This document shows positions 38,598 to 47,606 of a stretch of 63,731 bases of DNA, piece by piece (positions within the stretch are counted from its first letter, which is position 1; each line of letters starts with the position of its first letter). Below the pieces are notes generated by a model. That model ran no database searches and had not been told where the DNA came from. It saw only the letters and a program-made list of their open reading frames with translations. The DNA comes from CAJQQY01 sp045104975 (lineage in GTDB: Bacteria; Bacteroidota; Bacteroidia; Chitinophagales; Saprospiraceae): assembly GCA_045104975.1 (NCBI GenBank), contig JBGCCY010000125.1, positions 1 through 63,731 on the forward strand. Direction: 5' to 3'. Both the position numbers and the translations under genes were made by a program.

Positions 38598-38647
38598 TTG
38601 ACTGTTTAATTGTTATACTCTTTTGAAAATAACAATTAAACAGTCAA
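38598..38647. terminator. Perfect 19-bp inverted repeat between convergent genes
   Basis: Arms ttgactgtttaattgttat (38598-38616) and its exact complement (38629-38647), 12-base loop. It lies between the ends of the protease gene and the minus-strand kinase gene and probably ends transcription from both sides, although neither side has a long T-tract. Confidence 0.6.
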
Positions 38648-38656
38648 GCGATTAAC

Positions 38657-40459
38657 CTAACCAACTTCTTCAAAAACCTCCACCCCTTCTGTTTTAAAAA
38701 TTTTCACTTTTAAATTGACCATAAAAATAGATCCAACATTTTCTACCGATATCAATTCGATGTAGCCACCATGATTCGATACAATTTTATTACAAATAGC
38801 TAACCCTACTCCTGAACCTTTATATTCAGATTGATTGTGCAATCGTTTGAAAATTTCAAAAATGGTTTTATGATATTCAGGATTTATTCCAATTCCATTG
38901 TCTTCCACTTTGAAAACTAAATATTCATTTTCTTCAAAAACAGAAATCGTCACTTTCGGCTCAGTTGAATTATTATACTTCAATCCATTCTCAATTAGAT
39001 TTTGAAAAAGTTGAACCATCTGATGTTGATTTGCCTCTATAGTTGGTAATTTTCCATACTTAATATTGGCATTTTTTTCCTCCAAATAGTGCGATAAATT
39101 AGTTTCTATTAAAAACAAAATCTGATTCATATCAACTGTTCCTAATTTTACTTCCTCAGATTTCACCAACGAATACTCCAATATTTCTTCAATTAGATTG
39201 TACATACTTTGCGCATTCGATTGCGCAATGTTGATATAATCATTGATGTCTGAATCTGGATTATCTTTTAGTTTTCTTTTAAGTAGAGATAAAAAACTGG
39301 TTACATTTCTCAACGGAGTTTTTAAATCATGGGAAGCGATATAAGCAAATCGTTCTAACTCTTGGTTTTTATTTTCCAATTCATCATTATAATTTTTCAA
39401 TTGATTTTCTTTTTCCACCATGAATGTAATATCCATAGCAACAAAAGAATAACCTGTATGATTTTGCTTTTTAATAACTTTCGATGTCACCAAAAAATAG
39501 TTTTTTTCTCCTTCATCTGAAACCAAATTAAAATAACTTTCCAATTTTCCATCAGGCTCAAGTTGAGCGATTTCTTTTTGAAATTCATAAAGGTCTAGTC
39601 CTTTAGCATGTTCTAACAATTCGATCATATCGATATTTACCTGCTCGACTTGAGGAAATAATATATCTTTAGCTAATTCATTTTTATGTTTTACAATAAA
39701 ATTAGTATCCGTTATTATCACCAAATTTGAAACAGAAGATAAAATATCATCTAGAGCATCATGTGGATTTAATTCAAATAATTTATAGTTAGAATAGACC
39801 CAAGTTAGTACTCCAATTATCACCACTAGAAAAGGTGAAATTTCAAAATTTGACGGAGTCGTTTGACTTGGAATGATTAAAAATTTAATAAACATTAATA
39901 CGGGAATGCAAGTAAGCGCTATCACTAAACCCATTTTCCATTTTCTTTCTCGCTCTAATTTTGTTTTTCGATAAAAGTAAAAAGATCCACTCATGATGAG
40001 AATTATTAATAGAAACCAAGCCATTCTCAACTGAACAAAAAAGTTATTTTTATCTAAAACATATTTCCACTTCCCATCTAATTTTTCTGGTAAGATTGTA
40101 ATTGCATCATTGGTCAAATAAAGCATCACTAAACACAATAAAACTAAACTACACGTAAAAATTTTATTGTATAAATTTTCTTTAGGATAAGTCCTAAGAG
40201 GCCGAGTATAATAGACTACACAAATACACTCCATAAGTGCAATAAAATTAATCAACCAACTTCTTTGAATATTTAAATTCTCTACATCATAAAGATGTCG
40301 TGCATTAAATATTGACATTTCTGCAATCACTAACCCTGCACATAGTAACAAGACAACTGTATGGATACGACTAGATATCTTTTTGTCTTGAATCATGTAA
40401 AGATGAGTAGTCAATACGATCAGAAATGTAAATAGACCAATAAAAATGGCATTATTCAT
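38657..40459 (-). CDS. Membrane sensor histidine kinase with 7TM and PAS domains
   Basis: A 600-residue kinase. The first 225 residues hold seven hydrophobic helices, as in the 7TM N-terminal region of some histidine kinases. A PAS-like domain spans about 240-350, a short coiled coil (Q-L-K-N-Y-N-D-E-L-E-N-K) leads into the HisKA box with H377 in A-S-H-D-L-K-T-P-L-R-N, and the ATPase domain has V-E-D-N-G-I-G-I and G-S-G-V-G-L-A-I. No response regulator is encoded beside it, so it is an orphan kinase. The signal is unknown. The HisKA-ATPase part is clearly related to that of the TPR kinase at 44982. Confidence 0.9.
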   Translation of the reverse strand: MNNAIFIGLFTFLIVLTTHLYMIQDKKISSRIHTVVLLLCAGLVIAEMSIFNARHLYDVENLNIQRSWLINFIALMECICVVYYTRPLRTYPKENLYNKIFTCSLVLLCLVMLYLTNDAITILPEKLDGKWKYVLDKNNFFVQLRMAWFLLIILIMSGSFYFYRKTKLERERKWKMGLVIALTCIPVLMFIKFLIIPSQTTPSNFEISPFLVVIIGVLTWVYSNYKLFELNPHDALDDILSSVSNLVIITDTNFIVKHKNELAKDILFPQVEQVNIDMIELLEHAKGLDLYEFQKEIAQLEPDGKLESYFNLVSDEGEKNYFLVTSKVIKKQNHTGYSFVAMDITFMVEKENQLKNYNDELENKNQELERFAYIASHDLKTPLRNVTSFLSLLKRKLKDNPDSDINDYINIAQSNAQSMYNLIEEILEYSLVKSEEVKLGTVDMNQILFLIETNLSHYLEEKNANIKYGKLPTIEANQHQMVQLFQNLIENGLKYNNSTEPKVTISVFEENEYLVFKVEDNGIGINPEYHKTIFEIFKRLHNQSEYKGSGVGLAICNKIVSNHGGYIELISVENVGSIFMVNLKVKIFKTEGVEVFEEVG

Positions 40460-40737
40460 AATTATAAATAATTGGTTTTCAACGAGTTATGCTAAACAAA
40501 ATAAATAAGAGGGGAAAAACAGAAGGGAATTACTTAATAGGTATTACAATTTCTATGCTCAACTTTTTTTATCGAAAAAAAAACGGCAAAATGGTTGTTT
40601 TCAAATAATAGCTCAATCATTACGAATATTAAGTCACTCTATTCGTTTACACATACTTCATTTTTTATGGATAAAAACAGCCCCATCTTACGACTGTAAA
40701 AACAATAAACATTAATTATCTTAAAAATAAATCAGTC

Positions 40738-41391
40738 ATGAGAGCATTATCATTTATCATTATTATACTTATTTCAAATTTCGCATTTGCAGCCAATCAA
40801 TTAGCTATAATTCATCCAAATTTAGAACTCCATGGAGAAGAAGAGTTCATTTCAAAAATGGTTTTTAAATCTAATACAGCTGATTTGGGAGAAGTAAATT
40901 TTGGAGAAAACTATACCCACTTTTTCGAATTTGTCAACGAAGGAAATGCCACTCTAGAAATTGAAGACGCTTTCGCAAAAAGTGAAAATGCAGAAGTATT
41001 TAGTTTTTCTCCTACCATAAAACCAGGTCAATCAGGTTGGATTAGAGTTAGACTTGAATCCAAACTTTCCATTGGAAAATTCGAAGAATACTTTTTTATT
41101 CGTTCCAATTCAGGCGGTAAAAAAACACTTTCAAGATTAAAAATAGAATATGCATTGTTTGAATATCTTGCCATCGGAGGAGACAATGTGGAAGCAACCG
41201 ATCAAATAAATATTCGAGAGCAACCTTTGCTAGATAGCCCTGTGGTTTACACCTTGACTCAAGGAGAAACTTGCAAAATCCTTGGTGACGATTTAGGAGA
41301 TTATGTAGAGAAATTTGATGATTCGTTTTGGTTCAAAATAGAATCGGAAGGTCGAGTAGGTTGGGTTTTAAGTGCCTTGACAGAATTTTGA
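40738..41391 (+). CDS. Exported DUF1573-like protein with C-terminal SH3-type domain
   Basis: A 217-residue protein with a signal peptide (1-19, N-F-A-F-A-A). Residues about 40-140 look like a DUF1573/ASH-type immunoglobulin-like domain (D-L-G-E-V-N-F-G-E-N, then F-F-E-F-V-N-E-G-N-A). Residues about 150-217 resemble a bacterial SH3 domain (I-N-I-R-E-Q-P, V-G-W-V-L). SH3 domains in exported proteins often bind peptidoglycan, so cell-wall association is a reasonable inference. No operon partner is evident; the carboxylase gene begins 150 bases downstream. Confidence 0.7.
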   Translation: MRALSFIIIILISNFAFAANQLAIIHPNLELHGEEEFISKMVFKSNTADLGEVNFGENYTHFFEFVNEGNATLEIEDAFAKSENAEVFSFSPTIKPGQSGWIRVRLESKLSIGKFEEYFFIRSNSGGKKTLSRLKIEYALFEYLAIGGDNVEATDQINIREQPLLDSPVVYTLTQGETCKILGDDLGDYVEKFDDSFWFKIESEGRVGWVLSALTEF

Positions 41392-41541
41392 TTTAAGGAA
41401 TCAGAAAATTGGCAAACAGATGCCCAAATTATTCCTTTCCTTTTTCGTAAATTCGTTTTTTTATGGGGTTAACTGAGTCAACAAATCCTGTGTTTCAACT
41501 GTATTATCAGAAAGAACTTTTACTGAATAAAAAAAGAATTT

Positions 41542-43179
41542 ATGACATCCAAAAAAGAATTAGAAAAAAGGCAAAATGAAGATGCTTATAAAATGTTAAT
41601 TTCCAAAGTGAATAGTCGGTTGGAAAAAATCTATCAAGGAGGAGGAGAAAAGAAAATAGCGAAACAACATGAAAAAGGAAAATTAACTGCTCGTGAAAGA
41701 ATCAAACATTTGATTGATGAAGACAGTAAGTTTTTAGAAATAGGTGCTTTCGCAGGCTATGAAATGTATAAGGAATATGGTGGTTGTCCTGCTGGAGGAG
41801 TGGTAACTGGAATTGGTTATGTAAAAGGTCGACAATGTATGATTGTGGCAAATGATGCGACTGTAAAGGCTGGTGCTTGGTTTCCAATTACAGGGAAAAA
41901 GAATTTGCGAGCCCAAGAAATTGCTATCGAAAACCGTCTACCAACTATTTACCTAGTCGATTCAGCAGGTGTATTTTTACCTATGCAAGATGAGATTTTT
42001 CCAGACAAAGAACACTTTGGTCGGATGTTCCGTAACAATGCAAGAATGTCTGCCATGGGAATTCCTCAAATTAGTGCGATCATGGGAAGCTGTGTTGCTG
42101 GAGGTGCATATTTGCCGATCATGTCTGACGAAGCTTTGATCGTGGAAGGAACGGGTTCTATCTTTTTGGCTGGGCCATACTTGGTGAAAGCTGCGATTGG
42201 AGAAGTGGTAGACAAAGAAACTTTAGGTGGCGCAAAAACCCAAAGTGACATCTCAGGAGTAACTGATTATATAATGCCTGATGATAAAACTTGCTTGGAA
42301 ACCATTCGAGATTTGGTAGATAAATTTGGAAAATTTGAAAATGCAGGCTTTGATCGAGCGGAAGCAAAATTACCTAAAGAATCACCTGAAGAAATTCTGA
42401 GTATTTTTCCAGACGATCCTGCTAAGCCCTACGAATCAAAAGAAATCATCAAACGAATTGTTGATGAATCGAAATTTACAGAATATAAAAGTGGATATGG
42501 AAAAACCATCACTTGTTGCTATGCTCGCATCGATGGTTGGGCAGTAGGCATCGTGGCCAACAATCGAAAAGTCATCAAAACAGAAAAGGGAGAAATGCAA
42601 TTTGGAGGAGTCATTTACTCTGACTCTGCGGACAAGGCTTCTCGATTCATCATGAATTGTAATCAGAAAAAAATTCCTTTGGTTTTCCTTCATGACGTAA
42701 CTGGTTTTATGGTTGGGACTCGAAGTGAGCAAGGAGGAATTATCAAAGATGGTGCAAAACTCGTGAGTGCTGTTTCAAATAGTACCGTTCCTAAATTCAG
42801 TATCGTAATGGGAAATTCCTACGGAGCTGGAAATTATGCTATGTGTGGGAAAGCCTACGATCCTCGATTAATTGTAGCTTGGCCTACTGCAAAAATTGCG
42901 GTGATGGGTGGTTCACAAGCAGCCAAAGTCTTAACTCAAATTCAAGTTGCTTCCAAGAAAGCAAGAGGGGAAGCACCTTCTCCCGAAGATGAAAAAGCTT
43001 TATTTGAAAAAATAAAAAATCGCTACGATGAACAAACTACTCCATATTATGCTGCTGCAAGATTGTGGGTTGATGCGATAATTAATCCATTGGAAACGAG
43101 AAAAGTAATTTCGATGGGAATTGAAGCTGCAAATAATGCGCCGGTGGAAAAATTTAATGTTGGCGTTATCCAAACGTAA
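41542..43179 (+). CDS. Acyl-CoA carboxylase, carboxyltransferase (beta) subunit, methylcrotonoyl-CoA carboxylase-like
   Basis: A 545-residue soluble enzyme subunit of full length for the family. It transfers carboxyl from biotin to an acyl-CoA. The two crotonase-like halves are clear: G-S-C-V-A-G-G-A-Y near 180 and M-G-N-S-Y-G-A-G-N-Y near 428. The stretch F-P-D-K-E-H-F-G-R-M-F and I-F-L-A-G-P-Y-L-V-K-A are closer to methylcrotonoyl-CoA carboxylase beta (leucine breakdown) than to the propionyl-CoA enzyme, though other branched or geranyl substrates cannot be excluded. The biotin carboxylase subunit is not encoded in this window. The 45-residue membrane-protein gene follows after 50 bases. 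Confidence 0.88.
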   Translation: MTSKKELEKRQNEDAYKMLISKVNSRLEKIYQGGGEKKIAKQHEKGKLTARERIKHLIDEDSKFLEIGAFAGYEMYKEYGGCPAGGVVTGIGYVKGRQCMIVANDATVKAGAWFPITGKKNLRAQEIAIENRLPTIYLVDSAGVFLPMQDEIFPDKEHFGRMFRNNARMSAMGIPQISAIMGSCVAGGAYLPIMSDEALIVEGTGSIFLAGPYLVKAAIGEVVDKETLGGAKTQSDISGVTDYIMPDDKTCLETIRDLVDKFGKFENAGFDRAEAKLPKESPEEILSIFPDDPAKPYESKEIIKRIVDESKFTEYKSGYGKTITCCYARIDGWAVGIVANNRKVIKTEKGEMQFGGVIYSDSADKASRFIMNCNQKKIPLVFLHDVTGFMVGTRSEQGGIIKDGAKLVSAVSNSTVPKFSIVMGNSYGAGNYAMCGKAYDPRLIVAWPTAKIAVMGGSQAAKVLTQIQVASKKARGEAPSPEDEKALFEKIKNRYDEQTTPYYAAARLWVDAIINPLETRKVISMGIEAANNAPVEKFNVGVIQT

Positions 43180-43229
43180 GATGACTCTCCGAGTCGTCTC
43201 ATTAAAACAAAATAACAATACATTTACAA

Positions 43230-43367
43230 ATGAGTAAAAAACAAAAAACCGAGTCCACCCAAAATTGGCTCAAGCGAATTGGCTGGGCAGGAATTTTGTT
43301 TTTTACGGTCAAAGGAATCATCACGACTTATCTTTTATTTCAAGCTGGAAAATGCGCACTAGACTAA
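43230..43367 (+). CDS. 45-residue single-pass membrane protein
   Basis: ATG at 43230, TAA at 43365. The product has a basic N-terminus (M-S-K-K-Q-K-T-E), then W-L-K-R-I-G-W-A-G and one membrane helix (about 18-40), ending K-C-A-L-D. The pattern K-R-I-G-W-x-G-x-L-F-F resembles small membrane proteins I recall from other Bacteroidota. It lies between the carboxylase and the RNA methyltransferase genes, all on the same strand. Function is unknown. Confidence 0.6.
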   Translation: MSKKQKTESTQNWLKRIGWAGILFFTVKGIITTYLLFQAGKCALD

Positions 43368-43415
43368 TTTTTTTCAAAATAGAAATCACGAGTTCCGGCT
43401 CAACAATAATCAATA

Positions 43416-44576
43416 ATGAAATTACTTTCGAAAACAGTTACAGGATTAGAGGAAATCTTAGCCAAAGAAATTGAAGACTTAGGCGGTCAAAATATTGAAT
43501 TACTCAAACGAGCTGTTAGCTTTGAAGGTGATTTAAAAACACTTTATCGCACTAATCTAGAATTGAGAACTTCGATTAGAATATTAAAACCGATCTATTC
43601 ATTTCAAGCTAGAGATGAAAATGAATTTTATGATAGAATCAAAGAATTAGATTGGTCTCAATATATGTCTAACAGCGATACGCTCGCTGTGGATGCGACC
43701 ACTTTTGGGGAATATTTTACCCATTCAAAATACATTTCGCTCAAAGCAAAAGATGCCATTGTTGATCAATTTAGAGATAATACTGGTCGTCGTCCCAATG
43801 TAAATGTGGTCTCTCCTACCATCCGAATTAGCATTCATATTCAAATTGATGAAGTAATTGTTTCCTTAGATAGCTCTGGTGATCCATTATTTAAGCGAGG
43901 TTATCGAGTAGAAAGAATGGGTGCTCCGATGAATGAAGTTCTAGCAGCTGGGATGATCTTGTTGTCAGGTTGGGACAAAAAATCTGACTTTATGGATGGT
44001 ATGTGTGGTTCTGGAACATTACCGATCGAAGCAGGATTGATTGCTCGAAATATGCCTTCACAATGGAACAGAACAAGTTTTGGATTTCAAACTTGGAAAG
44101 ATTTTGATAATGATCTTTGGCAAGAAGTTCGAGCAGAAGCTAAGGCCAAAATCATTCCTTTTGAATATAATATTTCAGGTCGAGACCGGGATTTCAAAGC
44201 AATAAGTGTAGCCCGTGTCAATATTATGAAAGCAGGATTAGACGATACCATCGATGTGAAGCGAACCACATTTGAAAAACTAGAGGCTACTTCTGAGAAA
44301 GGAATTATGATTTTAAATCCTCCCTACAATGAAAGATTAGCTATCAAAAATATCAATGAATTATACAAAATGATGGGCGATCAATTTAAACAACAATTTA
44401 AAGGTTGGGAAGTTTGGGTCATTTCCTCTAATATGCGAGCTTTAAAATCTATTGGTCTTCGTCCTTCCAAAAAAATCCAATTGATGAACGGGCCTTTGGA
44501 TTGTAAATATGTTAAATTTGAAATGTACGATGGAACTCGAAGAACAGTATTTAAAGAAAAAGCGAGTGAATCGTAA
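43416..44576 (+). CDS. THUMP-domain class I SAM-dependent RNA methyltransferase (RlmL/YpsC-like)
   Basis: A 386-residue cytoplasmic enzyme. Residues about 1-150 form a ferredoxin-like plus THUMP RNA-binding region (L-L-S-K-T-V-T-G-L-E-E-I-L-A-K-E). Residues about 160-380 are a Rossmann methyltransferase with the SAM loop D-G-M-C-G-S-G-T-L-P-I-E-A and the catalytic N-P-P-Y near 305. This is the layout of enzymes that make m2G in 23S rRNA (the N-terminal half of RlmKL, YcbY/YpsC). Target base is inferred from the family. It is followed after 18 bases by a small secreted protein gene. Confidence 0.9.
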   Translation: MKLLSKTVTGLEEILAKEIEDLGGQNIELLKRAVSFEGDLKTLYRTNLELRTSIRILKPIYSFQARDENEFYDRIKELDWSQYMSNSDTLAVDATTFGEYFTHSKYISLKAKDAIVDQFRDNTGRRPNVNVVSPTIRISIHIQIDEVIVSLDSSGDPLFKRGYRVERMGAPMNEVLAAGMILLSGWDKKSDFMDGMCGSGTLPIEAGLIARNMPSQWNRTSFGFQTWKDFDNDLWQEVRAEAKAKIIPFEYNISGRDRDFKAISVARVNIMKAGLDDTIDVKRTTFEKLEATSEKGIMILNPPYNERLAIKNINELYKMMGDQFKQQFKGWEVWVISSNMRALKSIGLRPSKKIQLMNGPLDCKYVKFEMYDGTRRTVFKEKASES

Positions 44577-44594
44577 TTTTAAAAACAGAAAATC

Positions 44595-44975
44595 ATGAAA
44601 AAAACATTTCACTTATTCCTTTTTTTAAGTTTTGCAAATGTAATGTTAGGACAAGTTGGATTGCGAGTGGAAGGCACTCAATTTGCACAGAAAAGTCAGG
44701 TAGATTGGGAAAAAAGAAAAGAGTTGGTGAAAGTTTTTTTTACAAAAAAAGACCAATCACAAATACCTCAAGATTTAAAAAAATATTTTTTGTCTGATAA
44801 GATTTCGGCTAACTCTACCAATATTTTTACTCAAAAAAGTACTCCCAATGAATTAGCTTTTTTTTGCAGGATAGAAGAAAAGATTGAACTCAAATCTAAA
44901 ATCCCACTTAGATTTAGACTAGGAGAAGTTCAGGCAGTTGATCAAAAGGAAGGAAAATGGAAACAATTCCAGTAG
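44595..44975 (+). CDS. Small secreted protein of unknown function
   Basis: A 126-residue protein with a signal peptide (1-19, M-L-G-Q). The mature part is Lys- and Gln-rich with no Cys pair or recognised motif. It starts 18 bases after the RNA methyltransferase gene and ends only six bases before the stop of the convergent kinase gene. I cannot assign a function. Confidence 0.6.
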   Translation: MKKTFHLFLFLSFANVMLGQVGLRVEGTQFAQKSQVDWEKRKELVKVFFTKKDQSQIPQDLKKYFLSDKISANSTNIFTQKSTPNELAFFCRIEEKIELKSKIPLRFRLGEVQAVDQKEGKWKQFQ

Positions 44976-44981
44976 CCTATT

Positions 44982-47135
44982 TTAATTCATTTCCATTCCT
45001 AAACCTTGATATTCAATTGGTGACTCCATCGGAATTGAGTTCATTTTAGTTTCGATTTTAAGTGTAAAATAGAAAGTAGCTCCTTCTCCCACTTCGGATT
45101 CTACCCAAATATCTCCATTGTTTTGATTAACAATTTTTTTACAAATAGCAAGACCTACACCAGTTCCTTCATACTCATCTTTTCCATGTAATCTTTTGAA
45201 AATTTCGAATACCCTTTCTTTAAATTCCATGTCGATCCCTATTCCATTATCTTTCACAAAGTACACTAAATCATTTCCTTGGAAATCTTTTTTACAACCA
45301 ATTTCAACTATAGGGTTGTCTTGATTAGTATATTTGATACTATTGCTAATTAGGTTTTGGAAAAGTTGATTTAAGTGGGATTTATGTCCTTTCACCTCTG
45401 GTAAATTAGCGACTATTATATCAACATTATGTTCCATTATTTTTCCTTTCAAAGTTTCGATTACTGTCTCCACCACTTCATTTAGAGAAACTGACTCTTC
45501 ATAAATTTCTTCATTTTCCAGCTTAGAATACATCAAAACCTCATGTAACAAATCATACATTCTGCTTACATTAGTTGTAATAAAATCAATATAATCATCA
45601 GCATCAGTTCCTAGTTGCCCTTTAAATCTTCGTTTCAATAAAGTAGCAAATGATCCAATATTTCGAAGTGGTTCTTTTAGATCATGAGAAGCTATATACG
45701 CAAAACGTTGAAGTTCATCATTTTTACGTTCCAGTTTTTTATTTTGAATGAGACTCTGTTCATTTTGTTCTTTAAGCAATTGATTAGTCTCGATTTGTGT
45801 GAGGTGAGCTTTTTCAAGCTCCATATTTTGCTGTTGAATCTGATAATTTTTCTCTGTTTGTACTTTATTATGTTCTGTTTGATTTTTGTATTTCGAGTGT
45901 AATTGCCACAGAATAACCATCAAAGCTAATAATCCTACAATCAAAAAATTTCGATACGTATTTTGTAATTCTGCATCTCTCCTTAAAATGTCTTTTTCCT
46001 TTTTTGTAATCTCATACTGCATTTTAGTATCAGACATTTTTTGTAGCGTTGCTTCGTTTCTAAGTGAGTCTTTTAGAGCAGAAAAATTTCGGTAGTACTT
46101 ATTGGCTTCTTCGAATTCTCCAACATTATCCAAATTCGCTGCTAAAGATTTGTAAACATCTAGCATGATTGGTCGAGCACCTAACTTTTGAGCTAAAACT
46201 AAACTTTCTCGTAGATAATCTAATCCCTTCTTTTGATTTCCTTTTGCAATGTATATTTCACCAATTTTTTTGGTACTACTAATTTGCCCCCATTGATCAT
46301 TTTTTTTAATATTTTGCTCATGCGCTTGAACAAAATATTCTAGTGCTTTATTATAATTCCCTAAAGTTTGGTAATTATCTCCAAGATTAAAAGTAATATA
46401 TGATAATTGAGGTTGACCTTCTAAAGCAATGGAAAGTTCATAAGCTTTTAAATTATACTCTAAAGATAACTCTCGTTGCTTCATTCTAGAATATGCACCA
46501 CCAATTGCACAAAGGCTTGAAATCTTTAAGGTTTTGTGACTGATTTCCTCAGCAACAGTCAAACATTGTTCATAATATTCAATGGCCTTATGGTAATTCA
46601 ATTGATAAAAATGAATCCCTCCAATATGATAAAATGAATAAGCTATTCCCTTTTGATCTTTTAACTCCTCCCTAATTTGTAATGCTTTGAAGTGATATTC
46701 AAAAGCTAATTCATTATTCCCAATTACTTGGTATGCTTTAGCTAATCTATAACAAGCATCCCCCATGGGTTTGCCTCCATCTCCACTAATTTTTTGAATC
46801 AATTTGGTTAAAACTAAAATAGCCTCTTCATATTTATAAGAATAACTATAACTTAACCCTATTTGGTATTGAATTTCATATTTAAGCTTATTTTCATTCA
46901 GTTCAATACTCAATGTTTCAGCCTCAAGAAAATATTTTAAAGCCTTTCCTGGTTGGTTATTATTAAGATTAGCTTTGCCTAATTCAATATAAGCATCTAG
47001 TTGTTCCTTAGAATCACTAGAGATAATTTTTGACTTTAGTACATTTTCTAAACTATCTAACTTATTAGCAAAAATAAGGGGTATTGCCATTAAGCTGAAA
47101 AAAGAAATAAGTAGTATACTTCGGGACTGTATCAT
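44982..47135 (-). CDS. TPR-containing sensor histidine kinase
   Basis: A 717-residue kinase. After a signal peptide (about 1-22), residues about 45-345 form some seven TPR repeats (G-K-A-L-K-Y-F-L-E-A-E, N-K-A-L-E-Y-F-V-Q-A-H), then one membrane helix at about 394-412 and a coiled coil. The HisKA box has H484 in A-S-H-D-L-K-E-P-L-R-N, followed by an ATPase domain (V-K-D-N-G-I-G-I-D, G-T-G-V-G-L-A-I). The TPR sensor should be periplasmic. No response regulator is adjacent. Upstream on the same strand, before its start, lies the double-glycine peptide gene, separated by a terminator. Confidence 0.9.
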   Translation of the reverse strand: MIQSRSILLISFFSLMAIPLIFANKLDSLENVLKSKIISSDSKEQLDAYIELGKANLNNNQPGKALKYFLEAETLSIELNENKLKYEIQYQIGLSYSYSYKYEEAILVLTKLIQKISGDGGKPMGDACYRLAKAYQVIGNNELAFEYHFKALQIREELKDQKGIAYSFYHIGGIHFYQLNYHKAIEYYEQCLTVAEEISHKTLKISSLCAIGGAYSRMKQRELSLEYNLKAYELSIALEGQPQLSYITFNLGDNYQTLGNYNKALEYFVQAHEQNIKKNDQWGQISSTKKIGEIYIAKGNQKKGLDYLRESLVLAQKLGARPIMLDVYKSLAANLDNVGEFEEANKYYRNFSALKDSLRNEATLQKMSDTKMQYEITKKEKDILRRDAELQNTYRNFLIVGLLALMVILWQLHSKYKNQTEHNKVQTEKNYQIQQQNMELEKAHLTQIETNQLLKEQNEQSLIQNKKLERKNDELQRFAYIASHDLKEPLRNIGSFATLLKRRFKGQLGTDADDYIDFITTNVSRMYDLLHEVLMYSKLENEEIYEESVSLNEVVETVIETLKGKIMEHNVDIIVANLPEVKGHKSHLNQLFQNLISNSIKYTNQDNPIVEIGCKKDFQGNDLVYFVKDNGIGIDMEFKERVFEIFKRLHGKDEYEGTGVGLAICKKIVNQNNGDIWVESEVGEGATFYFTLKIETKMNSIPMESPIEYQGLGMEMN

Positions 47136-47181
47136 ATCTTAAATTGGTGATCGGTCGGTTTAATTATTTATAGAAAGGCAA

Positions 47182-47214
47182 AAAAAATGCCACCTTAAAA
47201 TTAAGGTGGCATTT
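47182..47214 (-). terminator. Rho-independent terminator of the double-glycine peptide gene
   Basis: Perfect 14-bp stem aaatgccaccttaa / ttaaggtggcattt (47187-47214) followed on the minus strand by a T-run. It lies about 20 bases after the stop of the 51-residue ORF, which shows that this short ORF ends a transcript. Confidence 0.85.
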
Positions 47215-47233
47215 ATTTTAGAGTAGAAGGATA

Positions 47234-47389
47234 TTATCCGTCACTTCCATCAGGTGGTGTTGGTGGTGGAAGACCTCCTCCGTCACTATTATTACTTCCT
47301 GTATTCGCTCCTCCTTTGAGATTTTTCATATCTCGAACGTCTAGAACCTGCATAGTTCGACGTTCCATAATTGATTTTAAGCTAGTCAT
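47234..47389 (-). CDS. Double-glycine leader peptide precursor (51 residues)
   Basis: ATG at 47387-47389, TAA at 47234-47236. The N-terminal part (M-T-S-L-K-S-I-M-E-R-R) leads to M-K-N-L-K-G-G at 21-27, which fits the double-glycine leaders cut by C39 peptidase ABC transporters in Bacteroidota bacteriocins and other exported peptides. The core after the GG is 24 residues, starting A-N-T-G-S-N-N-S-D and rich in Gly, Pro, Ser and Asp (G-L-P-P-P-T-P-P-D-G), with no Cys. A dedicated terminator follows. No peptidase/transporter or modifying enzyme is in the window, so processing and function are inferred from the leader only. A short non-exported regulator is an alternative. Confidence 0.6.
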   Translation of the reverse strand: MTSLKSIMERRTMQVLDVRDMKNLKGGANTGSNNSDGGGLPPPTPPDGSDG

Positions 47390-47606
47390 CTTGAAAAATT
47401 TTTCATGGTTAACAATAGATTAATAAAGGTCATTTGGCATAACCAAATGAGTTATCTTAATTCGGGGGAAAAATTTTCAGAAATTATTTTAGAGGGGAAA
47501 TAAATATGGGGAGAAAAATAGTATGGGAGTTGTTTTAGTATTTGCTAAAAATATGCCAATTTTTTTTTTAGTGGCTTAGACCATAGTTTTTTAAGGGGAT
47601 TTGTTT

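Noticed and set aside
41702..42732. Minus-strand ORFs antisense to the carboxylase gene
   Set aside because: The plus-strand frame is a full-length conserved enzyme; the antisense frames are overlapping shadows.
43265..43474. 69-residue plus-strand ORF overlapping the 45-residue ORF and the methyltransferase start
   Set aside because: It overlaps two better frames, lacks a plausible start region and its composition is not protein-like.
47234..47389. Lanthipeptide or sactipeptide precursor
   Set aside because: The core has no Cys, and no LanB/M, radical SAM or C39 transporter gene is in the window.
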